From contig CACWHK010000007.1 in the NCBI GenBank assembly GCA_902760755.1, positions 91,262-155,261 of the forward strand: 64,000 bases of DNA, written 5' to 3'. Under the pieces are notes generated by a model, which saw only the letters and a program-made list of their open reading frames with translations, searched no databases and was not told where the DNA came from. Below are positions 26,986 to 36,267 of the stretch, piece after piece (position 1 is the stretch's first letter; each line of letters starts with the position of its first letter). A program made the position numbers and the translations under genes. Origin of the DNA: an uncultured Lachnospiraceae bacterium. GTDB lineage: Bacteria > Bacillota > Clostridia > Lachnospirales > Lachnospiraceae.

Positions 26986-29472
26986 ATGAAGATACCTTTT
27001 TCACCCCCGGATATACGGGAAAACGACATAGCTGAGGTCTCCGAGACCCTGCGTTCCGGCTGGATCACCACCGGTCCGCGCACCAAAGAATTTGAACGAA
27101 AGATCGCCGAATACGTCCATACACCGAAGGCTGTCTGCCTCGCTTCGGCAACCTCCTGTCTGGAAATGGCACTCCGGATCTTAGGGATCGGTCCTGGGGA
27201 CGAAGTGATCACTTCGGTTTATACATTTACGGCCAGCGCAAGCCCCATCCACCATGTGGGTGCGAAGATCGTGCTGGTGGATACAAAGCCCGGCTCCTAT
27301 GAGATGGATTATGACCAGATGGCCGAGAAGATCACGGAGCGGACCAAGGCCATCATCCCTGTGGATCTGGCGGGTGTGGTCTGTGATTATGATACCATTT
27401 ACCGGATCATCGAAGAGAAGAAGAATCTGTTCCGGCCCGGCGGACGGTACCAGGAGGCCATCGGACGGATCGCGGTGGTAGCGGATGCGGCTCATTCCCT
27501 GGGAGCAAGAAGGGACGGGAAGATGTGCGGTGAGATCGCCGACTTCACGGTATTCTCCTTCCATGCAGTAAAGAACCTTACCACGGCAGAGGGCGGTGCT
27601 CTTGTATGGCGTACCATCCCGGGCTGCCCGGATGATGAGATCTATAAGAAGCTGATGCTTCTTACCCTGCACGGCCAGAGCAAGGATGCGCTGGAGAAGT
27701 CCCAGCTGGGTGGCTGGGAGTATGATATCCTGCTGCCGGCCTACAAGTGCAATATGACGGATATGATGGCGGCCGCAGGTCTTACCCAGCTGGCCCGTTA
27801 TGAGGATACACTGAAGCGGCGGCAGGAGATCGTGGACCGCTACAATGAAGCCTTCGCAGACTTCCCCATCGATGTGATCCAGGCGGATGCCGTATCGAAG
27901 GAATCCAGCAAGCATCTCTATATGCTGCGGATCCACGGGATCAATGAGGAAAGGCGAAACCGGATCATTTCCGAGCTCTCGAATCTCGGTGTGGCAACCA
28001 ATGTTCACTACAAGCCGCTGGCCATGTACACGGCATATCGCGATATGGGTTTCCGGATCGAGGACTACCCGAATGCTTACGCCCAGTACGAGAACGAGCT
28101 GACGCTTCCGCTGAATACCTGTATGACGGATACGGAGCTGGAGTATGTAATAAAGTCCTTCGGTCAGGTGCTGGGGATTACCCCGAAGCCGAAGGCAAAG
28201 AGAGAGCTGAAGCGCTTCGAGAAGAAGGTATGGCTTTCCTCACCGACCATGCACGGACCGGAAATGACCTACGTGCAGGAGGCATTTGCCACCAACTGGA
28301 TGTCCACCGTGGGCGAGAATATCGACGAGGTGGAACGCCTTACGGCAGAGAAGGTGGGACGGAAGTTCTGTGTGGGTCTTTCCGCAGGAACGGCAGCCCT
28401 GCATATGGCCATCAAGCTTGCGGCAGAGCAGCTGTACGGTCAGCCGGATCCCATCAAGGGGTGCCTGGCCGGAAGAAAGGTTTTCTGCAGTGACATGACT
28501 TTTGATGCCACCGTGAATCCAGTGGCCTATGAGGGCGGAGAAGCCGTCTTTATCGATTCGGAATATGAAACCTGGAATATGGATCCCGTGGCACTGGAGA
28601 AGGCATTTGCCCTCTATCCGGATGTCCGGATCGTGATGCTGGCCCACCTCTACGGAACACCGGCGAAGATGGATGAGATCCGCGAGATCTGTGAACGGCA
28701 TGATGCACTGATCATCGAGGATGCGGCAGAGTCCTTTGGCGCAACCTACAAGGGTGCGCAGACCGGAAGCTTCGGAAATCCTTCGGGTGTGCTTTCGGCC
28801 AACGGTAACAAGATCATCACCGGGTCCTGCGGCGGTATGCTGCTGACGGATGATGAAGAGCTGGCCAATAAGGTCCGGAAATGGTCCACCCAGAGCCGTG
28901 AGGATGCTCCCTGGTATCAGCATGAGGAGATGGGCTACAACTACCGTATGAGCAACGTCATCGCGGGCGTGATCCGCGGACAGCTGCCCTATCTGGAGGA
29001 GCATATCGCACAGAAGAAGGCCATCTACGAGCGCTACAAGGCGGGACTTGCGGATCTTCCCGTGGATATGAATCCGTACCTTTCCTGTTCGGAGCCCAAC
29101 TTCTGGCTGTCCTGCTGCACCATCCGGCCGGAGGCCATGTGCCGTCAGGTACGTGGAGAGAAGACGGTTCTCTTCCAGACAGAGCCGGGCAAGACCTGTC
29201 CGACGGAGATCCTGGAGAAGCTGGCGGAGTACAATGCAGAGGGACGCCCCATCTGGAAGCCCATGCATATGCAGCCGATCTACCAGACCCATCCGTACAT
29301 TACGGCAGAGGGAAGCGGACGCGCAAGAAGCAACGCCTATATCGACGAAGGAAAGCGGATCGATGTGGGAGAAGATATCTTTGAACGCGGACTCTGTCTC
29401 CCCAGTGACAACAAGATGACCCCGGAGGAGCAGGATGTGATCATTGAGCTGATCCACCGCTGCTTCGAGTAA
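26986..29472 (+). CDS. Tandem fusion of two DegT/DnrJ/EryC1/StrS sugar aminotransferases
   Basis: 828 residues, twice the family's usual length of about 370-420. The first unit (about 1-395) begins with IPFSPPDI and SGWITTGPRTKEFE and has its PLP lysine, Lys196, in FHAVKNLTTAEGG. The second unit (about 410-828) begins with MTYVQEAFATNWMSTVGENI and has Lys609 in SANGNKIITGSCGG, of the EpsN/PglE kind. Both units also carry the PLP-ring Asp region (DAAHSLGA and EDAAESFGA), so both look active. They should add an amino group to a 4-keto sugar such as the product of the upstream dehydratase. ATG at 26986 with AAGGAAGG upstream is chosen over the longer frame at 26800. One continuous frame, no sign of a sequencing artefact. 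Confidence 0.9.
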   Translation: MKIPFSPPDIRENDIAEVSETLRSGWITTGPRTKEFERKIAEYVHTPKAVCLASATSCLEMALRILGIGPGDEVITSVYTFTASASPIHHVGAKIVLVDTKPGSYEMDYDQMAEKITERTKAIIPVDLAGVVCDYDTIYRIIEEKKNLFRPGGRYQEAIGRIAVVADAAHSLGARRDGKMCGEIADFTVFSFHAVKNLTTAEGGALVWRTIPGCPDDEIYKKLMLLTLHGQSKDALEKSQLGGWEYDILLPAYKCNMTDMMAAAGLTQLARYEDTLKRRQEIVDRYNEAFADFPIDVIQADAVSKESSKHLYMLRIHGINEERRNRIISELSNLGVATNVHYKPLAMYTAYRDMGFRIEDYPNAYAQYENELTLPLNTCMTDTELEYVIKSFGQVLGITPKPKAKRELKRFEKKVWLSSPTMHGPEMTYVQEAFATNWMSTVGENIDEVERLTAEKVGRKFCVGLSAGTAALHMAIKLAAEQLYGQPDPIKGCLAGRKVFCSDMTFDATVNPVAYEGGEAVFIDSEYETWNMDPVALEKAFALYPDVRIVMLAHLYGTPAKMDEIREICERHDALIIEDAAESFGATYKGAQTGSFGNPSGVLSANGNKIITGSCGGMLLTDDEELANKVRKWSTQSREDAPWYQHEEMGYNYRMSNVIAGVIRGQLPYLEEHIAQKKAIYERYKAGLADLPVDMNPYLSCSEPNFWLSCCTIRPEAMCRQVRGEKTVLFQTEPGKTCPTEILEKLAEYNAEGRPIWKPMHMQPIYQTHPYITAEGSGRARSNAYIDEGKRIDVGEDIFERGLCLPSDNKMTPEEQDVIIELIHRCFE

Positions 29473-29513
29473 TCCGAAGAAGCGCCTTGCTTCGAAGGAC
29501 AGAGGAGAACAGA

Positions 29514-30263
29514 ATGAAAAAGAAAAAGAACTGGATCGTCCCCCTCGGCGTGGCGGCATCGATCCTTACAGCGGTCTATATCTTTAAAAAGACCACGATC
29601 CATACGGATGTAAAGCAGCATCAGCCGAAGGGCTTCTATGAGGCGGTGGTGAAACGCCCCATGGATATCTGTCTTTCGGGACTGGCACTGCTCCTTCTTT
29701 CGCCGGTGCTGCTGGCGGTGGCGATCCTGGTAAGGACCAAGCTCGGTTCCCCCGTCATTTTCGCACAGGAGCGTCCCGGAAAGGACGGAAAGGTCTTTAA
29801 GCTGTATAAGTTCCGTACCATGACGGACGGCAGGGATGCAGAGGGCAACCTGCTTCCGGATGAGGAGCGGCTCACCTCCTTCGGGAAGCTGCTTCGGTCC
29901 CTCAGCCTGGATGAGCTTCCGGAGCTCTGGAACATCCTGCGGGGAGATATGTCCATCGTCGGCCCCCGGCCGCTGCTGGTAAAGTATCTTCCGCGCTACA
30001 ACGAGCACCAGGCAAGACGCCATGAGGTGCGCCCCGGCTTTACCGGACTGGCGCAGGTTCACGGCAGAAATGCAATCACCTGGGAAGAGAAGTTTGACTG
30101 GGATGTGAAGTATGTGGATAACGTCACATTTCTCGGGGATATGAAGATCCTGCTGGATACTGTACGTATCGTCCTGAAGCGGGAAGGCATCAGCTCGGAG
30201 ACCTCCGCCACCATGGAGGAGTTCTTCGGAACCGAAAAAAAAGAGGAAGAGGTTTCAGCATGA
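29514..30263 (+). CDS. PglC-type initiating phosphosugar transferase
   Basis: 249 residues. A short N-terminal segment with one hydrophobic stretch, then the conserved bacterial sugar transferase domain: KRPMDICLSGLALLLLSP with the membrane-dipping helix, YKFRTM, LDELPELWNILRGDMS with the catalytic Asp-Glu pair, and GPRPLL. It moves a sugar phosphate from a UDP-sugar to undecaprenyl phosphate, the first step of a lipid-linked glycan. Size and motifs match small monotopic enzymes such as PglC, which use bacillosamine-type sugars; this fits the two genes upstream. The start at 29514 has GAGGAG upstream. The stop overlaps licD by four bases. Confidence 0.92.
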   Translation: MKKKKNWIVPLGVAASILTAVYIFKKTTIHTDVKQHQPKGFYEAVVKRPMDICLSGLALLLLSPVLLAVAILVRTKLGSPVIFAQERPGKDGKVFKLYKFRTMTDGRDAEGNLLPDEERLTSFGKLLRSLSLDELPELWNILRGDMSIVGPRPLLVKYLPRYNEHQARRHEVRPGFTGLAQVHGRNAITWEEKFDWDVKYVDNVTFLGDMKILLDTVRIVLKREGISSETSATMEEFFGTEKKEEEVSA

Positions 30264-31084
30264 AAAAGGAAAGTAAAGAGATTCTGATGGATCTTCTGAT
30301 CCAGCTGGACAGGGTTTGCAGAAAATATCATCTTCGTTACTATCTGGCCTACGGAACATGTATCGGTGCCCTGCGGCACAAGGGCTTCATCCCCTGGGAT
30401 CATGATATCGATGTACTGATGCCGATCCGGGATGCCGCAGAGCTTGCAAAGCATCAGGATGAATTCGGAGACCGTTACTTCGTACAGTCAAGGAAGACCG
30501 ATCCAAACTATATATCCATCGCGTACAAGCTTCGGAATTCCGAGACGGCCTATGTCTGGGACGAGTATAAGCATTTAGACTTTAACCAGGGGATCGCCAT
30601 TGACATCTATCCCTTCTATAATGCGCCGAAGACGAAGGCAGGACTGCTCCTTAACATCTGGCGCTCCCATATCTACAAGGTGCTGGTTGCGGGGTATATC
30701 CCTCAGAACCACGGAAAGGCAACCAAGCTGATGTCGAAGTTCTTCCTCACCATCTTCCGCGGTAAGAGCCGGGAGAAGATGATCCGCCGGATGGAGTATA
30801 AGCTCCGGAAGGTACCGAAGGGGAAGGAGATCCTGGATTACTACGGAGAGGATGTTTCGCTCTGCAGTGCCATCACCTACCCGAGAGAGTGGTTCGGCAG
30901 GCCGACGCTCCTGGAGTTTGAGGGACGGAAGTTCTTCGGCCCGACAGAGCCGGAGAAGTATCTGACCCGGCGGTACGGAGATTTCATGAAGCTTCCGCCG
31001 GTTGAAAAGCAGGTGGATCCGAACATCGATGCAGGAGTTCTGATCGATACGGAGCATAGCTACAGAGACTATCTTGAACTTTAA
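30260..31084 (+). CDS. LicD family phosphotransferase (probable phosphocholine transferase)
   Basis: 274 residues, overlapping the previous gene by ATGA. The N-terminal half has the LicD signature: RYYLAYGTCIGALRHKGF followed by PWDHDIDVLMP, whose acidic residues bind metal. LicD proteins transfer phosphocholine from CDP-choline onto sugars of teichoic acid, lipo-oligosaccharide or other surface glycans; some family members use other phospho-alcohols such as ribitol or glycerol phosphate, so the donor is not proven. The presence of choline-binding-type repeat proteins and a Pce-like esterase in the same locus favours phosphocholine. LicA, LicB and LicC are not in the window. Confidence 0.88.
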   Translation: MKKESKEILMDLLIQLDRVCRKYHLRYYLAYGTCIGALRHKGFIPWDHDIDVLMPIRDAAELAKHQDEFGDRYFVQSRKTDPNYISIAYKLRNSETAYVWDEYKHLDFNQGIAIDIYPFYNAPKTKAGLLLNIWRSHIYKVLVAGYIPQNHGKATKLMSKFFLTIFRGKSREKMIRRMEYKLRKVPKGKEILDYYGEDVSLCSAITYPREWFGRPTLLEFEGRKFFGPTEPEKYLTRRYGDFMKLPPVEKQVDPNIDAGVLIDTEHSYRDYLEL

Positions 31085-31107
31085 GAAGACAGGAGTTGCA
31101 AAGCAGC

Positions 31108-32229
31108 ATGAAGAATATGGATGCCATGTATATCTGCACCACGCCCTTCCAGATCATGTCGGCCATCAGCCTGGTGATCAACCGGAAGGAAAGTGCGGAT
31201 CTCTATATCGATGCACAGTTTGACGGCGCGGAGGAACTGGCCGAGAGGATCCGGGAGCAAAAGATCTTCGATGAGGTGCGGGTTCTTCTGGATGTACCGT
31301 GCATAAAGCGCGTACGGGAAGCCGCAGGGAAGGCGAAACGGTATAAGGAGCTGATGGGGATCTACCGTCACATCGAGGATGCGGCGAAGGAGATCCTGAT
31401 CCCCGACCGGAGCTACCGTCTCCTCTACGCCACACACAATGTATTTGTTGCAAATGTACTGATGCTCTATATCTCCAAGAAGGATGTTCGGACCAGAGTG
31501 TATTACTACGACGACGGCGAGGGAAGCTACGACGAGAAGGATCTGTATCAGGAAAGCATCCCGGACCGTATGGCCAAGCGTATGGTGCTCGGCAGAAAAC
31601 CCTTCCGGGGAGTAAGAAGGTATTATATGTATTCTCCGGATCTCTTCCGGAGCATGCATCCCGAGAATCATGTTCTCGTGTACCAGCTTCCGAAGTTCCA
31701 TCAGAACAAGGATGTGCTTCGCGTGATCTCCGAGGTTTTTCAGGCGGAGGAAGCGAAGGAAATCCGGGAACCTGTGGTGATCATGGATGTCCTGAAGGAG
31801 GAAGCTCTGTCTCCCGAGGACGGAAAGCGGCTGGAAGCTCTTTACGGAAAGCTGCGAAAGATCTTCGGTGACGATAAGATCGTGATCAAGCGGCACCCGC
31901 GGGACAAGGCGGAACACGCAGACGGCATCCGGGAATATCCGTTCTCCGGCACGCCCTTTGAGATCACGTGTCTCTCTTCGAAACCATCGCAGATGACGCT
32001 GATCACGGTGCTCTCCACGGCGACGACCATGCCGAAACTGCTGCTGGATGAGGAACCGCGGATCGTTCTCCTGTACCATCTCTTCAAGAAAAAGCAGGGG
32101 ACCGATGAGGAACGGGATCATTTCTTTGAAATGACAAAGCAGATCTACCGAAATCCGGACAGGATACGGATACCGAAGACGGAAGCGGAGCTGGAGCATG
32201 TGATCCGGGAGATCCGGGAGGAGCTGTAG
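31108..32229 (+). CDS. Glycosyltransferase of the GT52/polysialyltransferase-like group
   Basis: 373 residues from ATG at 31108 (AGGAG 12 bases upstream; a TTG at 31096 is too close to it). The start MYICTTPFQIMSAISLVI is typical of bacterial GT52 and alpha-2,8-polysialyltransferase-like enzymes, and VIKRHPRD and ITVLSTATTMPKLLLDEEPRIV in the second half match the nucleotide-binding end of the same GT-B type fold. Such enzymes often use CMP-activated sugars, but no CMP-sugar synthetase is seen here, so donor and acceptor are unknown. Located between licD and a polymerase gene, it should add a sugar or a sugar-phosphate to the block A glycan. Confidence 0.7.
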   Translation: MKNMDAMYICTTPFQIMSAISLVINRKESADLYIDAQFDGAEELAERIREQKIFDEVRVLLDVPCIKRVREAAGKAKRYKELMGIYRHIEDAAKEILIPDRSYRLLYATHNVFVANVLMLYISKKDVRTRVYYYDDGEGSYDEKDLYQESIPDRMAKRMVLGRKPFRGVRRYYMYSPDLFRSMHPENHVLVYQLPKFHQNKDVLRVISEVFQAEEAKEIREPVVIMDVLKEEALSPEDGKRLEALYGKLRKIFGDDKIVIKRHPRDKAEHADGIREYPFSGTPFEITCLSSKPSQMTLITVLSTATTMPKLLLDEEPRIVLLYHLFKKKQGTDEERDHFFEMTKQIYRNPDRIRIPKTEAELEHVIREIREEL

Positions 32230-33411
32230 ATGGTCTTGGAAACTGGGAAAAAAGTGAATACCGGTTACCTGGACCTGACGAAGCTGGGAATGTCCGGAGC
32301 TGTGCTCCTCCACTTTCTGTCGATCATTTTGGTCAATCAGAAGTCAGGCGCGGTAACAAGCGCATTTTATTATCTGGCGATCCTGATCGGCGTAGTTGTT
32401 TACTTCGGAAGGAGCCGGAGCATCCGGTTTCGGCCGATCATTCTTCTGGCCATGGGAGCAGGGCTTCTGACAGGGCTTAACACTGCTTTTGTAGGAAATG
32501 AAACCGTTATCCGGTCTCTGGTCTTGGTCGCGGCCTTCTTCGTGGCAGCCCTGATGCTGGATGATGCGGTGGATGAAAGGACCTTCCTCATCGCCCTGTA
32601 TCTGAATGTGGCGGTGGTTATAGCCCATATCGTCCTTCGGGGCACAAATGCGCCGGTCTATGACGGATCCTCCAACAACTATGTATCCATCCATCTGCTG
32701 GCTCCGGGACTGCTTTACTACAGTCTCCTGGATGCACGTGGAAAGAAGATACCTATCGTTCCGGCGGTCGTGATCTGGGTTCTCTGCTTCCTGTCCGGCG
32801 GACGGGGCGGATTCCTGGCGGGAACGATCCTGCTGGCGGGAGTGCTTCTTCGGAACTACCTCGGCGAGAAGAAGGGACGGAGAGATAAGGTCTTGCTGGG
32901 CTTCCTTCTGGTGGTGATCCTGATCCCCGTGCTGATCATCGTGGTATGGGCAGTCTTCAGTCAGGAGACGGACAATTATATGATCAACCGGTTTCTGGAC
33001 CGGGGTCTGGACGGAGGAAGACGGATCCCTGCCTGGATCGAGTACATCGAATCCATGGGAAAATCCCTGAAGAGCTTCTTCCTGGGAGTGGATCTGGATA
33101 CGCAGGTGCTGATCCAGAAGTACAGCGGGAACCTGCACAATTCCTTCCTGTTTGTCCATGCGTATATGGGCATCTTCGGATTTGTGGCGATGCTCATCCT
33201 GATCCTCCGTGCAGTGGTAAGGGCAATCCGAAGCGGGAGAGGCGTATATCTATGCTGCATTCTTACGCTGTGCTTCCGGGGAATGACGGATCATATGTTT
33301 GGCGGAAACCGGCTGTCGGCCATTGCTATCGCAATCCTTCTGGTGACGGAAGTGATCCGGGATAAAAATGAAGATCCGAAGGATCTTATGGTGAGAGGAG
33401 TTATGAAATGA
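32230..33411 (+). CDS. O-antigen polymerase/ligase family membrane protein (first copy)
   Basis: 393 residues, mostly membrane helices, starting directly after the stop of the preceding gene. A long periplasmic-type loop contains RFLDRGLDGGRRIPAWIEY and NLHNSFLFVHAYMGIFG; the latter is the (L)HNxFL motif of the Wzy_C/WaaL family. It would polymerise lipid-linked repeat units or attach the finished glycan to the cell wall. It overlaps the Wzz-like gene by ATGA, and these two normally act together on chain length. A second member of the family lies at 49744-51099. Confidence 0.82.
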   Translation: MVLETGKKVNTGYLDLTKLGMSGAVLLHFLSIILVNQKSGAVTSAFYYLAILIGVVVYFGRSRSIRFRPIILLAMGAGLLTGLNTAFVGNETVIRSLVLVAAFFVAALMLDDAVDERTFLIALYLNVAVVIAHIVLRGTNAPVYDGSSNNYVSIHLLAPGLLYYSLLDARGKKIPIVPAVVIWVLCFLSGGRGGFLAGTILLAGVLLRNYLGEKKGRRDKVLLGFLLVVILIPVLIIVVWAVFSQETDNYMINRFLDRGLDGGRRIPAWIEYIESMGKSLKSFFLGVDLDTQVLIQKYSGNLHNSFLFVHAYMGIFGFVAMLILILRAVVRAIRSGRGVYLCCILTLCFRGMTDHMFGGNRLSAIAIAILLVTEVIRDKNEDPKDLMVRGVMK

Positions 33412-34784
33412 ATACAAGACGGATCAGTATACGAAGCCTCTGGTTCTACATGGTGAGAAAGCTCTGGCTGATCCTGCTTTGCGCAGTCTGCTGCGGCGCA
33501 CTGCTGGCAGGTTATAAGTATTACAAGGATTCCAAAGAGAATACGGAAACGGAGAAGGAGAATAACGGAAGCAGCCTCTCCGAGACCGAACGGAATGATG
33601 TGGAAAATGCGGCACTGCAGTATAAGTACGCAACAGAGCTGGAAATCTATATGGAGAGATCACCTCTGATGCAGGTGAACTCCAAGGGAGAGGATCAGGT
33701 CATCGTTGAGTACCGCATCCTGCTGGATCTTCCGGCAGGGGAAGCTTCCTTCGGAACTGTGGAGGGCACATATATTCAGCTGCTCCGGGCCTATATCAAC
33801 GACGGTCTCTTTATCGGGGATCTGATCGGCCGCAGCGCGGAATATGAAGGTCACCCTTTCCTGAAGGAACTGGTATGGTGCAACAACTCCGGTGGCGGCG
33901 AGTATACGCTGGGAGTTATGAAGTATGATGCATATCCGAATCTGGTAGAGGATGTCCGGGCAGTCGTGGAAGCCTATATGGAGGAGTTAAAGCAAATGGA
34001 ACCCCGGCTTCGGATCGACGCCATGAAGGAAGGAACCGTGAATGTTTACGATTCCAGTACCGATTCGGTACAAAAGAATACCTACTCCAACATGGTTACC
34101 TACCGGAAGAACTACACGACGGCGTATAACGGTTTCTCTTCGTCACAGCAGTCCTACTTCCGGTATCTGACCGGCTTCATGAAGGATCAGGGCACTGCGA
34201 AAAAGAAAAACGTCGGTATCTCAAAGCGTTATGCGGCTGTGGGGATCGTTGTGGGATTTGCCGGAGGCGTCTGCCTCTGCTTCCTGCTTCTGTATCTTTC
34301 CCTGAAGCACGCGACACCGTCGGATTACAGCGAGAACCTGGGACTCCGGAACTTCGGTCTCATCACCACGGCCGGAAAGAAGAAGCATCCTCTCCGCAGC
34401 TGGCTGATGCGAAAGGAGCTGAAGGATTCCCTGTTTGAAAAGAACGAGGACAGCGTGGATTATGCAGCCGTACGGATCGGAGTATTCTGTGACAATCATG
34501 AGATCGACCGGCTGGCAGTCCTTTCCTCCAAGAGCTCAGAGACGCTGGAAAAAGCAGTGACCGAGCTGGCCATGGCACTTCGGAAGCAGGAGGTGGACCT
34601 CCTTTCCACCGAGAAGGTGGGACACGACAGCAAGGCGCTTGCAGAGCTTGTGAACACGGGACGTTGTATCCTGCTGGAGGAGCTGCAGGGCGGAAACCGG
34701 AAGAAGGCTGCAGAGCTTCTGCAGTTCTGTAAGGAAAATGATGTGGAAGTGATCGGCGCCATCGGTGTTGCCGAGATCGGATAA
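33408..34784 (+). CDS. Wzz-like chain-length/assembly membrane protein (first copy)
   Basis: 458 residues. Two membrane helices, one near the N-terminus (about 18-38) and one at about 272-296, enclose an extracytoplasmic region of about 230 residues, the plan of Wzz/CpsC co-polymerases. A cytoplasmic tail of about 160 residues follows (FGLITTAGKKKHPLRSW to GAIGVAEIG). It has the shape of the tyrosine-kinase (CpsD-like) domain that often follows, but its nucleotide loop reads LSSKSSETLEKA instead of a Walker A GxxGxGKS/T. It is therefore a degenerate, probably non-kinase tail. It resembles the protein at 54941. Start overlaps the polymerase gene by four bases. Confidence 0.78.
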   Translation: MNTRRISIRSLWFYMVRKLWLILLCAVCCGALLAGYKYYKDSKENTETEKENNGSSLSETERNDVENAALQYKYATELEIYMERSPLMQVNSKGEDQVIVEYRILLDLPAGEASFGTVEGTYIQLLRAYINDGLFIGDLIGRSAEYEGHPFLKELVWCNNSGGGEYTLGVMKYDAYPNLVEDVRAVVEAYMEELKQMEPRLRIDAMKEGTVNVYDSSTDSVQKNTYSNMVTYRKNYTTAYNGFSSSQQSYFRYLTGFMKDQGTAKKKNVGISKRYAAVGIVVGFAGGVCLCFLLLYLSLKHATPSDYSENLGLRNFGLITTAGKKKHPLRSWLMRKELKDSLFEKNEDSVDYAAVRIGVFCDNHEIDRLAVLSSKSSETLEKAVTELAMALRKQEVDLLSTEKVGHDSKALAELVNTGRCILLEELQGGNRKKAAELLQFCKENDVEVIGAIGVAEIG

Positions 34785-34803
34785 GAAGAATCAGGAGGGG
34801 TGT

Positions 34804-36198
34804 ATGAAGCAGAAGAAGAGGATCATGGCGTGGGTATTGGTCCTGATGATCGCATTTACGGTATATCAGGTTCCGGATGTGAGCGAAGCTGCTACCAAAA
34901 GTGTTGCAGGCACCTGGAAGCAGGACAGCAAGGGCTGGTACTACACCTTTAAGGACGGAAGCGGATACGCGAAGGATGAGTGGATCCGCGGAAGTTATGT
35001 AAACAAGAAGGGCTACTGGGAGAAGAAGTGGGATGGCGAGTGGAAGAGTAATAAGACCGGCTGGTGGTTCCAGGCAGGCTCCTGGTATCCGAAGAATGAA
35101 TGGATCCAGTACAACCGGAAGTATTACTATTTCGGTTCCGACGGATATCTGGTAACCAACCGGTGGATCGGAAAATACTACGTGGATAAGGACGGCGTCT
35201 GGACGAAGACCCGGTCCTCAGAGAAACCCATCGTCACTCCGACGACGAAGCAGCTAAGGACCCCTACCTATCCGGCGGGTTCCGCGGTAAAGACATGGGG
35301 AGCGCTTCAGGTAAAGGGCGTGGATCTTTGCTCCGCTACCGGAACCAAGGTGCAGCTGAAGGGCGTCAGCACCTTCGGCATCATCTGGGATGAGGGTAAG
35401 AACAATATCAATCCGGATGCCTTCAAGACACTGAAGAGCTGGGGCGTAAATACCATCCGTCTTGCGGTTTATACAGAGGAGTGGGGCGGATACTGCAAAA
35501 ATGATGTTGAAAGATCCGTGCTGGATCAGACCATCGCAAACGGCATCAGCTACGCAACCAAGCTGGGAATGTATGTGATCCTTGACTGGCATATCCTGAA
35601 TGACAACAACCCGAATACACATATCGTGGAAGCAAAGCAGTTCTTTGCGGATTATTCCTACAAGTACTCCAACTATGACAACGTGCTGTATGAGATCTGC
35701 AATGAACCGAACCGGGGAACCACCTGGGCGGACGTGAAGTCCTACGCGGACACCATCATCCCCATCATCCGTGAAAATGATGATGACGCCGTGATCCTGG
35801 TGGGAACTCCCCAGTGGTCGCAACGACCGGATGAGGCAGCAAAGAATCCGGTAAAGCAGAAGAAGAATGTGATGTATGTGGCACATTTCTATGCGGCAAC
35901 CCATGGAAGTGATCAGAGAGGTTACATCACCACTGCCCGGAACTTAGGAGCACCGGTCTTCATCACTGAGTGCAGTATCTGTTCAGCGGACGGAGGCGGA
36001 TCGGTCAATTACACCTCAGCAAATGAATGGAAGAAGTTTATAAATGACAACAATCTGTCCTTTGTGGAGTGGAGTTTGTCAAACAAGTCAGAATCCTCAG
36101 CCATGATCAAGAGCGACTGCTCAAAGCATAGCGGCTGGACGGATTCCGACCTGAAGGAAACAGGTATCTATTTCAAGAACTGGTTCGGCGGTAATTAA
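34804..36198 (+). CDS. Secreted GH5 glycoside hydrolase with N-terminal cell-wall-binding repeats
   Basis: 464 residues; ATG at 34804 with AGGAGGGG upstream. Signal peptide to about residue 30 (VPDVSEAA), aromatic cell-wall-binding repeats at about 35-135, a Thr/Pro linker, then a GH5 (cellulase-like) barrel from about residue 165. It has the acid/base Glu in YEICNEPN and the nucleophile Glu in PVFITECS, and DWHILNDN. Family 5 enzymes cut beta-linked glucans, mannans and similar polymers; here the target may be the glycan made by the same locus or a host or plant polysaccharide. It lies in the same direction 19 bases after the Wzz-like gene. Confidence 0.9.
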   Translation: MKQKKRIMAWVLVLMIAFTVYQVPDVSEAATKSVAGTWKQDSKGWYYTFKDGSGYAKDEWIRGSYVNKKGYWEKKWDGEWKSNKTGWWFQAGSWYPKNEWIQYNRKYYYFGSDGYLVTNRWIGKYYVDKDGVWTKTRSSEKPIVTPTTKQLRTPTYPAGSAVKTWGALQVKGVDLCSATGTKVQLKGVSTFGIIWDEGKNNINPDAFKTLKSWGVNTIRLAVYTEEWGGYCKNDVERSVLDQTIANGISYATKLGMYVILDWHILNDNNPNTHIVEAKQFFADYSYKYSNYDNVLYEICNEPNRGTTWADVKSYADTIIPIIRENDDDAVILVGTPQWSQRPDEAAKNPVKQKKNVMYVAHFYAATHGSDQRGYITTARNLGAPVFITECSICSADGGGSVNYTSANEWKKFINDNNLSFVEWSLSNKSESSAMIKSDCSKHSGWTDSDLKETGIYFKNWFGGN

Positions 36199-36267
36199 GA
36201 GACAGAGTATAGAACCATGCAGGAACGACAGGGGTTATTGTGTTAAGAAAGCATGAGGTACCGGCCT

